This document shows positions 10,594-21,476 of a stretch of DNA of 64,000 nt, piece after piece. Under the pieces are notes generated by a model that searched no databases, was not told the origin of the DNA, and saw nothing but the letters and a program-made list of their open reading frames with translations. Location of the stretch: NCBI GenBank assembly GCA_047967505.1, contig CM106538.1; one strand, written 5' to 3'. Both the position numbers and the translations under genes were made by a program. This stretch comes from Dipteris shenzhenensis. Taxonomy: Eukaryota; Polypodiophyta; Polypodiopsida; Gleicheniales. Position 1 is the stretch's first letter. Each line of letters starts with the position of its first letter.

Positions 10594-11005
10594 ATAATCA
10601 ATTGCATAGCTATCGGAAACAATATCAGCTTCATTTCTTTGATTTGCTTCAAAATTATAAACATATCCTAAACCTTTCTGTTGGAAGGGCTTCTATAGTC
10701 AGGCTCTTCAAATGTTGCATTTGGATTAGTATCTTGTTGCATCACATTAATAGAGAAAGTTGGTGCAAAAGCATAGCATGCATAAATATCATATGATTCT
10801 GAACTTTGATTTTCCTCCAGATAACAATCCTCATTTGGATGTGTCACAAATCACTTTCTAGCTACTCCATGTATCTATGAAAAGACCTAGAACTAATTGG
10901 CATTGGATAATATTCACACATATCTTCCTTTCTTGGCTGCTCAGACTTGCTTTCGAAATGTTTGAAACTACTTTAGGACTATTGGGAATGACTTTTGGAT
11001 TTGAT

Positions 11006-11563
11006 CTAATATGAAACATCTGTAATTTGCTTACAAATTGAATTATCTGAACAAACATAGCAACTACCCTTCCTCATTATCTTCAACATCTGATAATCAT
11101 CTTTATCATCCTCTTCATGAGAATATTCAATGTAAAATATGAACTCTTCCTTTAAGTTAAATTGATAAGATCTGCAATCATCTTTATGAAATTTGACATA
11201 CCAATCCTTTGCATTATCGAGCAAAGTAGAATAATATGAAAGCTTATCCAAGAGCTTTGTAACTTTTCGGACTGCTTTTTCTTCACACAGAGATGGAAAT
11301 ATTGTATAAAACTTCTTCTCCAAAAGATCAGTGTAATACTTTCTTTAATGGTGGCCATATTGCTTGCAGTGCTTGCACAATTACATATAGCAATCCTCCA
11401 GAGTATGATCAACACTTCTACATAAATGACATTGCTTTTTCCGACTCTGCTTCTTAGACTTTTCCATGATCAAAAAATCAAAAAAATAAAGATAATCGTA
11501 CCTTTGATGATGCTTCAGCTTATTCAGACTCCATTTGATTTGTGCCTCTGAGTCATGATTCAA
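11006..11563 (-). pseudogene. Gag-like zinc knuckle protein remnant
   Basis: The upstream part ends with KKQCHLCRSVDHTLEDCY, a textbook C-x2-C-x4-H-x4-C retroviral-type zinc knuckle (about 11440-11390). A second possible knuckle, CKHCKQYGHH, follows in another frame near 11370. Next comes EKKFYTIFPSLCEEKAVRKVTKLLDKLSYYSTLLDNAKDWYVKFH (11323 downward), which is not recognised. Frames shift at least twice. The knuckle is known from gag and other nucleic-acid-binding proteins, so a decayed retroelement gag is the best guess. A host zinc-knuckle protein cannot be excluded. Confidence 0.45.
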
Positions 11564-11761
11564 ACTATTTGATCTTTAGAATTCTACATTCATATTTATT
11601 TTTTACCTTTTTAATTTTTATTTTCATTTTATTTTGCCAAGAAATGAACCATCATCATCTGTTCTAGGCCTCTTATGCTAATGGACTACATCCACAGCTT
11701 GGGCTACATCCAAAAGAAACAACATCACTTCTCCCTTCTGTTTTCTACTTCTAAGAAATGC

Positions 11762-12329
11762 CTATACATCAGACAGGCTCTGCATGCCCTGAATTTTCCT
11801 CAATGCATCTTTGTCTCTGAAGTACGAGAAGTACAAGGCATCCTTGACATGGTCGAAAAAGGCCGCCCGAGCATACATCATATTCCATATGCAGACCAAC
11901 TTTAGCTTTGAAGCTTGCCTAGCGTAAACATACCATGCAAATGCTCTCATGACAGAGCTCTTCTTGATGCCCTTCGCACCCACTACATAGAATTTTCTTA
12001 TATATCTATTTTGCCGATTCCATTCTTCATGCACTTTCGTAAGGTGTGGGCTGCCAACAAAATCAAAAGAGTAGCTTGGTCTTAATGCCAGGGTACGAGA
12101 TGCTTGGATATGGAAGCGGTGTCACATGGCGTGGATCAACTATGTGCACCCAAAAGGCATGCAAATCTTGCCGTTTCTCTTCTGCAAATGACCAAGCTTC
12201 TTCCACATCGGGTTGATCATCACGTGGTATAAGAATATCATCATCAACTTCAACATTGGGTGGATCATCATTCAGTATTAGAAGATGATCAACTTCCATA
12301 TTGGCTCTGCAGATACAAGGGTTTCTCAT
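11762..12329 (-). pseudogene. Unrecognised two-part minus-strand coding remnant
   Basis: Two frames follow each other. The upstream one (12329-12063) contains PNVEVDDDILIPRDDQPDVEEAWSF and ends with PSISYPGIKTK. The downstream one (12034-11762) reads EEWNRQNRYIRKFYVVGAKGIKKSSVMRAFAWYVY. Between them is CTCTTTTGATTTTGTTGGCAG, which would make a fair 3' splice site, so they may be two exons. No family is recognised. Together with the zinc-knuckle part downstream this could be one gene-length relic of about 2.8 kb. Confidence 0.3.
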
Positions 12330-12339
12330 AGCAAGTCCG

Positions 12340-13631
12340 CGTGCTCTCTCTCGCTCTCATGGGAAGTATAGCCCTAGTCACATGGAGGATGAATGGGCGT
12401 CTACAGTTTGATCCTAGGCTTTTTGGCACTACATAGTCTCTAAGGTCTAGTAGAAGGGGGTAATCTCGGCTTTCAGGCCTCTCATGTGCCCTTACCTCCT
12501 CTGGACCTTATCTTGCATTTGCCTCTCATTCCAATAACTCCAGCTTTTGTCGGATTGCAATCGGAAACATGTGTCCAGTTCAAACACAATACAATGCTAC
12601 TGATCCCGAGTCAGCAAGGGGAAATGAGAGAGAACTATAAGGAAATGTCACATCAATAGTAGAGAAATGTCACATCAATGGTTCTCAAGGGTAGGGGAAA
12701 TAGCACCATGAGGTCGGGTGTTATTTCTCCTGGGACCACTCTATTTCCCCTGGTGCATTTTCATAGCATAACAAAAAAGGCTATTTTGGATGTTTTTCCC
12801 CTCCATGACATAACACCCTAAGTTCATTGAATGCGAGGGTAAAAAGAAGCAAGACCCCGATAGCCACATAGTATAGTTTGAGACATATTGGCAGGTGAGT
12901 GGTTTTAACATAATGTTTGATGATCCAAAAAAACTATAGCAATTTGTCGCAAGAACCTTTGCAAGAAAGGCCATGAGTTAGTTTAGCCTATATGGCATAT
13001 GTCATTTTGCCACATATAATGCTCTAAAAGTTGCATTTTTGGAATGATTTCGGAAGGAAAAAACCTTGAATGATGTCCGAAAAAAACTCAGAGAACTAGT
13101 TTGACTAATGTTAAAGTGTGATAGATAACAACATTAACAGTGTGCTACTTAACAATGTTGATACAATTAAATTATTTTTTTTCTTTTTTCTTTAAAAAAA
13201 AAATCTCCTACAGTCATCCATTTGTGATCGAAGGAGTTCTTAATAACAAAAAAGGGGATCTCCACAAACTAGGATCGGTAGGATGTATGTACAATAGTCT
13301 CCATTGCCACTAAAGCTCAAAACTACAAAAAAATGAGCATCCACCATGTTCTATACTCCAATGACACTAGAGATGATAACTACCTAGTAGCTAGAACACC
13401 GAGGTCAATATGTTTATCAATATGGCCCTTACTCCTAAAGGGGGATGCCTTAGTGCAATAGCTCTCTGTAAGTCACAAGGATAGAGAAAAAATTTGTGCT
13501 CTTTTCTATAGATAATTGTTTCTAAAAGTCTTTGACAATATGGCCCTTTAGGGGTACCCTTTAGAGGCAAGGGTTACATCGACAAGATTCAAACAAAAGA
13601 GTTGGTAATGTGTGCTCATAGATAATTTAAT
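12340..13631. other. Spacer without a recognised gene
   Basis: About 1.3 kb, AT-rich in its second half, with an A/T tract near 13160-13200. No coding frame with a known motif and no clear repeat was seen. It is the left flank of element C. Confidence 0.5.
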
Positions 13632-13636
13632 AGATT

Positions 13637-14345
13637 TGTTAGATATCAATGCTCCACTCTCGTGTAACTACGCGGGAACCAGCTAACTCTATTTGTAAGC
13701 CCCCCATATGAGGAGAAGGCATTTGAGTAGCTCGGTTATCTGGTAGGTCTAGGATTGGACACCAGATGGGGGCCATGTGTGGCTTGATGGCTGGATGGCT
13801 TCAGATAGAGTTGGCACATTGCCAACTAGGCTACATGCAAGTGCAGGAAGGCATCCCATGACTGACCGCACTGAGGGTAGACGGAGCATTTCCCAGGGCA
13901 GCCCACTCTCGGGTTGTGGGACCCGTTTGGAGCCCCAGATGGCTCTAGGTAGAACGAAGACCGTAGGTTAGTTGCTCTATTCTGCGCCACGGTTCTAACG
14001 TGTGGTCAGTGGCTTATTTTAGGACTGATTTTGGGCAGACTAAGTCGGTCTCCCAATTGGGTCTAGCCGACTACAACTGGTGGCTATATAAGGGCAAGCC
14101 CGTGAAGCCCATAATCATCACTGGCTACAACAACCCTGATTCCTTAGCATCCAGCCTCCGTCCTCTAGTATTTCCAGCATGCCATCAAAGCTCTTCACAG
14201 AGGAGCACACGGTTGGGAGGCAGCGCCATCTATTGTATCAGTTTTACAGTAATCAAAGTTTTGATTCTCCATACTATCTGCTTTTCTCTCTTGCATACGA
14301 GATCCTATTATCTGTTGAGCACAGACGTTGTATTATTTTCTTACA
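13637..14345 (+). repeat. 5' LTR of copia C
   Basis: It begins TGTTAGATATC and ends TTCTTACA and is directly followed by the primer site. A TATA box (CTATATAAG, about 14084-14092) lies some 250 bp from the 3' end. It matches 20736-21471 along its length. Confidence 0.95.
14084..14092 (+). promoter_or_regulatory. TATA box of the C LTR
   Basis: CTATATAAG, conserved at the same place in the 3' LTR (about 21213-21221). Confidence 0.7.
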
Positions 14346-14358
14346 TGGTATCAGAGCC
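14346..14358 (+). promoter_or_regulatory. Primer-binding site of C
   Basis: TGGTATCAGAGCC directly abuts the LTR end. Confidence 0.93.
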
Positions 14359-14415
14359 AGGTTCTAGCAAGAAGATTTGGTAGTGTGTTTCAATTTTGCG
14401 AGCAGATTGTGAGAG

Positions 14416-14890
14416 ATGGCCCAGCCCGCAAGACTGCCAATCCCACCGTTTGGTGAAAGCAGAAAGTTGGACGGCACTAAGTATCCACTCTGGAAGTTCA
14501 AGAAGAAGACCATCCTAAGCGCATACGAGCTTTGGGATACTGCTACTGGGGTGGACATGAAGCCCGTTCCAAGATCGATTCCGAGACCGAGAATCCAGCC
14601 AATGCAGCACAATAGATAGTACCAACTACGGATGAGATTCTCATGTGGATAAGAAGAAATGCAGATGCACTGTGTTCTATTGTCTGCAGTGTAAGTGATT
14701 CTATCATGGTGTTAATTCAACATGTCACCATAGCAGAGGAGGCATGGATGGTCTTGAAAATCAGTACGAGACCATGAATCAGACATCGATTTAGAATCTA
14801 GATTCCAGATGAGAAGAATGGAGTAAAGAAAGAGTCCAACAACAGCACTCAGGTAGTACCAGTAGAGCTATTCGTATCAATTGAGGAGAT
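14416..14890 (+). pseudogene. gag: Copia gag of C, strongly decayed
   Basis: The ATG at 14416 opens a 67-codon frame with LDGTKYPLWKFKKKTILSAYELWD, the gag N-terminal pattern of plant copia elements. It then stops. Only scraps follow: AEEAWMV-like sequence near 14735 is what remains of the gag core, and no zinc knuckle is visible before protease starts at about 14895. A deletion of several hundred bases in gag is likely. Confidence 0.75.
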
Positions 14891-14894
14891 TTGC

Positions 14895-15661
14895 ATGGAG
14901 GCACTTCATGTACCTGTGGATGAACCTTGGATTATTGACAGTGGTGCATCATGCCACATGACCAGTCAGAAGGATTGGTATACCTCTCTACATCCGGTAG
15001 GGAATGACATCCTGGTAGCAGTCGGCAATGATGCAAAATGTCCAGCAAAAGGAAAAGGTACGATTGCTCTCAAGTTAGATGGAGTCGTAAAACAGTTGTC
15101 CGATGTTCTTTATGTGCCACATATCAAGAGGAACTTGTTGTTCATTTTTGCGATCACGGATTGGGACCTCAAAGTTCAATTTGATAAGAATGGCGCACAG
15201 ATTTTGGATCTCTAAGGGAAGATCATTGGTAAAGGTACACAACACAACATCTATGAACTCTCAGCTTTCAGTGCTCGAGCTAATGTGAGCAACACTAAGC
15301 TATGGCATGAGAGGTTTGGTAATCTAAACCTTAGTTCTTTAAAGGAGATGCATAAAAGTGGAATGATTGCAGACCCACCAGAAATTACAGATCTGCCCGA
15401 TGTATGTGAAGCTTGCATGATGGGCAAGCAGCATCGGTAGCCCTTTCCTAAAGAGGCCAATAGGGCAAAGGCTCCTCTAGAGCTCATTCACACGAACCTC
15501 TGTGGAAACATGGAGACGGAAGCTTTGGGTGGTTCCTACTACTTCATGATGCTGATCCACGACTACAATAGAAGGATATGGATATACTTCCTGAAGACTA
15601 AAGATGAGGCTTTTAGTAAGTTCAAAGAATGGCATGTAATGGTCGAGAAAGAAACGAGGAG
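14895..15661 (+). pseudogene. pol: Copia protease and integrase N-part (C)
   Basis: The frame shows the aspartic protease site WIIDSGASCHMT (about 14930), then GNDAKCPAKGKGTIALKLDG and LSDVLYVPHIKRNLL. A frameshift near 15210 leads to the GAG-pre-integrase part (LWHERFGNLNLSSLKEMHKSG, CEACMMGKQH) and the first integrase Asp in LELIHTNLCG. A stop lies near 15439. The gene is cut at 15661 by the LTR of D-prime. The remaining integrase is found inverted at 18730-18118. Confidence 0.88.
15657..15661 (+). other. Target-site duplication of D-prime, left copy
   Basis: AGGAG. Its partner is CTCCT at 18726-18730, in inverted orientation because of the later inversion. Confidence 0.85.
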
Positions 15662-15918
15662 TGACAAAATATGAAGAGGGGAGAGGAGAAGAGTGGAGAT
15701 GAGGAGAGAGGGCATAGCTAGAGAGCACACCACAAATGACTAACTGTACACTAGATTTAGTTGAAAAAATAGAATATATACAAACCCTTTTAGGGTTAGG
15801 GTTAGGGGATCTAACCCTTTCCTTTATAGCACTCTATAAGGTTAGTGCTATGCCCATATGATCACGTGATGGTGCTATGCACACATGATCACATGATGTT
15901 GAGCATGAACTCTCAACA
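15662..15918 (-). repeat. 3' LTR of D-prime
   Basis: 257 bp, with TGACAAAATATG at its left edge and CTCAACA at its right edge, reading TGTTGAG...TTGTCA on minus. It is the same family as 18731-18987, 44898-45156 and 51829-52072. Confidence 0.93.
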
Positions 15919-15940
15919 CCTTCCCTCAAGATCAACATCA

Positions 15941-17570
15941 TTGTGAAATCAAATGCTATTTGCCCACTGAATCAATCTGCAATGCCTCCGAACTCTAAAG
16001 TCTGCTCATTGAACTGATGAATGTAAGGTTTCAGGTAATGTAATGATGTGAAACCGTATGTGAGCGTATGGACTAACTCCGAGTAGGTACTAGTAGGGAA
16101 TTTCAAGCATGGCTTAGATTGGCAACTTGGAAAAATTCAAAGCATCCCCTCTATGGCGATCTAGTCTACTCTAATCTAGATCTAGACCAACTATTGATCA
16201 ATGAAAGAACAGCAAATAATTCCTTTTCTTTTGTTCTTTTTAAGTGCTGGGTCAGATGCATCGATGTAGAGGCAAATGTACATGAAGGAAGTGGTTTTGT
16301 CGGCGAGGCTCAAATGTGAGTATAACTTGGGCCAAAATGTGTGCGTGATGTGACGAGCACGTAGAGCACAAAAAAATGAGCGACTTTCCTTTTTGGAGCG
16401 CCCTCAAATTCTTCCTGGATCAAGAGATATGACTTGATCTGGGTGGAGGGGCAAAAGGAGTGCAAATGGTGCTCAATGATGATGTGTCACTGTGAGTCAC
16501 ATGGAGTGATGATGTGGCACTGTGCTTAGCAAGAGGTGTGCCTGTGAGGCCCTGTGCTAAGGTGGCAGAAGTGGTCACATGCAGTGAACTGTGTGTGCTT
16601 GCAGAGGGATAACTGTGCCTATCAAGGGACTGCCATGTGGCAGTGATGAGGTGGCAGGTGATGTCAGCAAGGTGACATGGCAATTTTGATGTGGAAGCAA
16701 TGACATGGTAGCTGACGTGGCAATGATGACATGTCAGCTGATGTGGCAATCGATGGTGATGTGGTAGTGGTGATGTGGCACTTGGAGATAAGGGTGCCAC
16801 GTGGCACAAATCTAACCAATTGATTTAACCGTGGTCCACTTGACTTAACCACAATTGTTTGACCACAGTTAGGGGCCAACCTTATCTGGTTAACTGACTA
16901 GCGTTAGGCTGACCAACCCAAGGTTAAATCCTATCTGCCACGTGTCAACAAATTGACAACCCTTGGTGAAAAGGTTGGGTGACCTTGGGTGTGAGGATAG
17001 ATGCCACGTGTCAAAAGCTGGAGTGACGGAATGTTTGGAAGATTCCGACAGACTTTGGTGATTCTGTCGTCGTTTCCATTGGAGCTCGTTGGAGAGCGCG
17101 AGGTCTCACTAGAGCTTTGTGGCCTGTGGAGCAATGCTGCCAAGTCGATGGAGCATCACTCGAGGGCATTGAAGCCTGGAAGCTGCCCGTTGGCTGTATT
17201 GTGGGCTGTCGTGGAGCCGTCCACTTCGTTGGAGAGGGTGTCGCACTGCGAGCTTGCTATAGTCTACTGGCTATAGGAGCGATGGATGAGGGCCTATTGA
17301 CTTTGCTGGAGAAGCGGCTCGTTGGCCCTGGGAGATTCGTCTACGAGGCGTTTGCTGCTGGAGGCAACTATTCGAGATGGCTGAGCCAGTTGTGTGCTGG
17401 CATTGGGATTGTCTTGGCCGCCCATGAGTAGTATATTTGCTGAAGGAGGTCGTTGCTTTGGCTAGGAGGTCGCCTTGATGCTGTTGTAGAGCTGTGAGCA
17501 CTGGAGTAGGCGAGAGCTTGTAGTGGAGTCTATCGGTGGAGTTGCGCTTATAGTAGGAGCCTTTTCTTTA
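15941..17570 (-). other. Leader of D-prime, repetitive and non-coding
   Basis: It matches the D leader at about 49768-51300. Between 16450 and 16800 short words around GATGTGGCA recur dozens of times, which produces long but meaningless Ser/Thr/His-rich frames on the minus strand. CCACGTGTCA-type words (about 16798, 16938 and 17003) resemble bZIP-binding G-boxes. Confidence 0.75.
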
Positions 17571-17743
17571 CTATGAGCTACCGTTCGAGTGTTGGCTGCC
17601 CAAGATCCTTGTGAGCAAGACATTGTTTGAGCTTGCAGGAGGTTGGAGTGTGGCCAAGGCTGCTAGAGCAGTTGATGCGTCGCATTGGAGGCAATAGGTG
17701 TACAACCGACTGGTAGATGGAGGCTTTTGAGTCTGCGACCTCA

Positions 17744-18725
17744 TGGAAGCCGTCGGACTTGTACTTGGTCTTGTACACCCACTTGGTGCCGATTACCTTG
17801 CGTTTTGGTGGTCGATCCACAAGGTCCCATTTGTTGTTCTTCTTTATGGAGCCATACTCCGATTGCATAGCCTCCATCCACCTATCATCACCCCATGCTT
17901 CTTCAAGATACTTGGGTTCTTCAGCATGGATCACCTCTGTCATCAAAGCATAGTTGACCAAGTGTTCTTGCGCCCTTCTTTGCTCCTCTAATGTCTTGGA
18001 CCGGCAATGTTCGGATGGTTCCTCCTCAATGGTTGGAGGTTCTCTGCCATCCAAATGCTGCTTTACCCACTTCAAGAATGGCTGTTGCCATTGTGGTTCT
18101 GCACGCTCTTCTTCCTTTTATTTATCTTGAATCCTCCCAAGCACTATTGGGGGAGTTCGGTCTGCTGTTGGTGGTTGTACTGGATGGATATCCTGGTCCT
18201 GGTTGTTTGGGAAGGAAGCATCCTTCTCCAATTGATGCGGCTCTTCTAAGAAGACCACATCGTGACTTACTATTACCTTCCTGGTAACAGGATTATAGAG
18301 ATGGTAACCCTTCGCCTCTTCAGTGTAGCCTAAGAAAATACACTTCTGGCTCTTCAGTTCCCATTTGGTCCTGTTAGCATCAGGGACACACACAAAACAG
18401 TCACATCCAAAAACTCTGAAATGTGCAACTGCAGGTTTCTTACCAAAAAAGGCCTGCAGTGGAGTTATCCCGTTCATAGCCTTTGTGTAGCATGTAAACT
18501 GCCATGTTACATGCTTCAGTCCGGAAAGTCTTTGGCAAATCTTTCCCTTTCATCATACTCCTGCCCATTTCACAGATGACACGCATCTTGCACTCTGCTA
18601 CTCCATTTTACTGTGGTGTATGTGGTGGGGGTTTCTGCCTCTTGATCCCGTTACTTTTGCAGTAACTTTCGAATTCACTTGATGCGAACTCACCACCTCT
18701 GTCTGATCTCAACTTCTTCACCTTC
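17744..18725 (-). pseudogene. pol: Copia integrase C-part and RT N-part of C, inverted
   Basis: Read on minus, the frame starts at 18725 with KLRSDRGGEF (second catalytic Asp), continues with TPQ-stop-NGVAE (catalytic Glu, one stop just before it), then the integrase C-part FRVFGCDCFVCVP and KCIFLGYTEEAKGYHLYNP. After a variable linker comes the RT start: EAMQSEYGSIKKNNKWDLVDRPPKRKVIGTKWVYKTKYKSDG, ending near 17750. The next residues expected in copia RT are found on the plus strand from about 19390. This piece is therefore the middle of C's own pol gene, flipped after D-prime had inserted. Minus-strand sequence below 17740 belongs to the D-prime leader. Confidence 0.9.
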
Positions 18726-18730
18726 CTCCT
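18726..18730 (+). other. Target-site duplication of D-prime, right copy (inverted)
   Basis: CTCCT, the reverse complement of AGGAG at 15657-15661. Confidence 0.85.
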
Positions 18731-18987
18731 TGTTGAAAGTTCACGCTCAACATCATGTGATCATGTGTGCATAGCACCATCACGTGATCATATGTGCATA
18801 GCACTGACCTTATAGAGTGCTATAAAGGAAAGGGTTAGATCCCCTAACCCTAACCATAAAAGGGTTTGTATATATTCTATTTTTTCAACTAAATCTAGTG
18901 TACAGTTAGTCATTTGTGGTGTGCTCTCTAGCTGTACCCTCTCTCCTCATCTCCACTCTTCTCCTCTCCCCTCTTCATATTTTGTCA
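18731..18987 (+). repeat. 5' LTR of D-prime
   Basis: 257 bp, TGTTGAAAGTTC...TTTTGTCA, the same length as its partner at 15662-15918. A TATA-like CTATAAAG lies near 18818. It contains TCACGTGATC and a near-duplicate unit, and a CCCTAACCCTAACC run. Confidence 0.93.
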
Positions 18988-19000
18988 TGGTATCAGAGCT
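18988..19000 (+). promoter_or_regulatory. Primer-binding site of D-prime
   Basis: TGGTATCAGAGCT, directly after the LTR. Confidence 0.92.
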
Positions 19001-19385
19001 CCCTTGCCTTCCGCTGAGGCATTGCGATCCATATGAGAGAGTGTGAGAGAGATTGAGAGATTGAGAGTTTGTGTTCATTCTTTCACTTCCGTTGAGTGAT
19101 AGAATTTCCGTCCATGTGAGAGAGATTTCTATTTTTTCTATGAGAAAAACAGGAGTCTATTCCCTTATCAGAGATATTCGAAGAGGAAGAGAGGTTGTGA
19201 AAACCACAAGAAGGAGAGAGAGACCTTTTCAAGACTCTACAGCAAACGAGTTCAATGAATGGCTCAACAAGTATCTTTGATTTGAGGAGTTCTTTGTCAA
19301 AGGTTTGGTTCTCTTCTACATCTACCCATTGGTTTGGTTCTGTGAGAGAGGGTGCTTATCTTCTTCATGAAGGTCCTGTGAGGTC

Positions 19386-20705
19386 ATAAGAATTCGCACA
19401 GGTACATGGTTTTGATTATCAGGATACTTTTGCTCCCACAGCTCGACTAACCACAATTCGCAGTGTTTTGGCTTCAGCAGCCCAGGGAAGTTGGCCCATG
19501 TTTCAGATGGATGTAAAATCCACCTTTCTGAATGGAGATATCAAGGAGGAGGTATACATGGAACAACCACCAGGTTTTATGATTCTCGGTTCAGAAGGTA
19601 AAGTCTGTAAACTGAAGAAAGCACTTTACAGGCTAAAACAGGTCCCACGAACATGGTACCAGTGGATTGATGCCTACTTTTTGCAAAATGGGTTTAGGAG
19701 GAGCCCATCTGATGCAAATTTGTATATCTTTAGAGAAGGAGGCAGGTGTATGGTCGTGGTCCTTTATGTGGATGACCTTGTCATAATAGGGAACCATGAA
19801 GAGAATATCTCGTAGACAAAGCATTTGATAGGAAGAGAGTTTGAAATGATGGACCTCAGACTGATGCATTTCTGTTTGGGGATTGAAGTTTGGCAAGAGC
19901 CAAAACAGATTTTCATCTCACAGCTGAAGTATGTTGGATAGATACTGAAGGCATTTGGCATGGCTGAGTGCAAGATAGTTGGCACCCCTATGGAGGTTGA
20001 CATGAAGCTCTCAAACGAGGATTCATCACCACTGGTGGACGAAGCGAAGTACATAAGGCTTGTGGGCAGTTTGATTTACTTGTGCAACATGCGGCTATAC
20101 ATCAGCTTTGCAACTGGTGTACTAAGCAAGTTTTCCAATAAGCCCCGGGAGTACCATTGGAGGGTAGGGATGTGGGTGTTAAAATACATCAACGGCACAC
20201 TTGATTATGGCATCACCTATACCAAGGGCAATACCTTGACCGGATTCTATGACTCGGATTGGGTAGGAGACGTGGATAGCAAGAGATCAGTGATAGGTTA
20301 TTGTTTCTCACTAGATCTGGAGCTGTGTCATGGGTCAGCAAGAAGCAACCCATAGTTGCTCTTTCTTCTACCGAGGTTGAGTACAAATTAGCATGTTTTG
20401 CTTCTTGTGAGGTAGTATGGTTGAGGAGCATTTTAGGGGACATGGGTGCAGTGCAAAACAAGCCTACCCAGCTATCATGTGACAATCAGAGTTGCATGTC
20501 AATTGCAAAGAACCTTGTGTTCCACGCTCGCACAAAACACATTGAGATTCAATATCACTTTGTATGTGAGCTCATCATGGATGGAGAGGTTGACTTGGTG
20601 TACTGCCCGACTACAGAGAATGTTGCGGACATCTTCACGAAGGCTCTTGGAAGAGACTTGCTAGACAGGCATCTTCATCGACTTGGCATAGGGCTGAAAA
20701 AGTAA
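19386..20705 (+). pseudogene. pol: Copia RT and RNase H of C
   Basis: From about 19390 the frame reads FAQVHGFDYQDTFAPTARLTT, then MDVKSTFLNGDIKEEVYMEQPPG, KKALYRLKQVPRTWYQWID and the catalytic box VLYVDDLVIIG (about 19765). Stops interrupt at 19813 and 19939. The RNase H part has VGSLIYLCNMR and DSDWVGD, then after a frameshift near 20330 SKKQPIVALSSTEVEY, LSCDNQS, FHARTKHIEIQYHFV and VADIFTKALG. It ends at 20703-20705. The N-terminal RT residues are on the inverted piece at 17744-18075. The copy is inactive. Confidence 0.93.
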
Positions 20706-20723
20706 GTTCACTTGCAGGTGGAC

Positions 20724-20735
20724 ATTGAGGGGGGG
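20724..20735 (+). promoter_or_regulatory. Polypurine tract of C
   Basis: ATTGAGGGGGGG directly before the 3' LTR; it would prime plus-strand synthesis. Confidence 0.85.
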
Positions 20736-21471
20736 TGTTAGATATCAATGCTCCACTCTCGTGTAACTATGTGGGAACCAACTAACTCTACTTGTAAGCC
20801 CCCCATATGAGGAGAAGGCATTTGAGTAGCTCAGTTATCTCATAGGTCCTAGTTTGGACACCAGATGGGGGCCATGTGTGGCCTAATGGCTGGACGGCTT
20901 CAGATAGAGTTGGCACACTGCCAACTAGGCTACATGCAAGTGCGGGAAGGCATCCCATGACTGACCACATTGAGGGTAGATGGAGCATTTCCCAAGGTAG
21001 CCCACTCTCGAGTCACTTTCGAGTTGTAGGGCCCGTTTGGAGCCCCAGATGATCTTGGATGGCTCTAGGCAGAACAGAGTCCGTAGGTTAGTTGCTCTAT
21101 TATGGGCCACGGTTCTAACGTGTGGTCATCGGCCTATTTTCAACCTCCAGTCGGCCATTTTGGGCAGACTGGGTCAGTCTCTTAATTGGGTCTAACTGAC
21201 TGCAACTGGTGGCTATATAAGAGCAAGCCCGTGAAGCCCATAATCATCACTGTCTACATCAACCCTGATTCCTTAGCATCCAGCCTCCATCCTCTACTGT
21301 TTCTAGCATGCCATCGAAGCTCCTCACAAAGGAGCGCATGGCTGGGAGGCAACACCATCTATTGTATCACTTTTATAGTAATCAAATTTTCGATTCTCCA
21401 TACTATCTGCTTTTCTCTCTTGCATACAAGATCTTGTTATCTGTTGATCACAGATGTATTATTTTCTTACA
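20736..21471 (+). repeat. 3' LTR of copia C
   Basis: 736 bp, TGTTAGATATC...TTCTTACA, then AGATT. Compared with the 5' LTR it has small extra segments near 21013 and 21052 and a rearranged stretch near 21135, plus scattered substitutions. Confidence 0.95.
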
Positions 21472-21476
21472 AGATT

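Larger units (their letters stand above)
15662..17740 (-). mobile_element. D-prime: 3' LTR and distal leader (part not inverted)
   Basis: A non-coding LTR element of the D family. On the minus strand this part runs from leader sequence at about 17740 to a polypurine tract (GAGGGAAGG, 15919-15927) and the 3' LTR. From about 15941 the sequence matches the untranslated leader of D (about 49768 onward), so the deletion joins the polypurine region directly to the leader and removes gag and pol. The other part of the same element lies at 18731-19385. Confidence 0.88.
18731..19385 (+). mobile_element. D-prime: 5' LTR, primer site and proximal leader (inverted part)
   Basis: This holds an LTR (18731-18987), a primer site (18988-19000) and about 390 bp of leader that matches the proximal D leader read from 51828 downward (AGCTCCCTTGCCTTCCGCTGAGG). 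It ends near 19385, where C's RT resumes. Its orientation is opposite to the other half of D-prime because of the inversion. Confidence 0.88.
13637..21471 (+). mobile_element. Copia element C, full length, with nested insert and inversion
   Basis: C has both LTRs and a 5-bp target duplication AGATT (13632-13636 and 21472-21476), about 7.8 kb including the insert. Plus-strand order is LTR, primer site, gag fragment, protease, integrase N-part. Then come the D-prime LTR and distal leader, C's own integrase C-part and RT N-part in inverted orientation, the other D-prime LTR with proximal leader, and finally RT and RNase H in plus orientation, a polypurine tract (20724-20735) and the 3' LTR. The LTRs are 709 and 736 bp, differing by small insertions and many substitutions, which suggests an old insertion. 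Confidence 0.93.

Noticed and set aside
16420-16809. Ser/Thr/His-rich minus frame of 129 codons
   Set aside because: It is the reverse reading of the GATGTGGCA word repeats in the D-prime leader.
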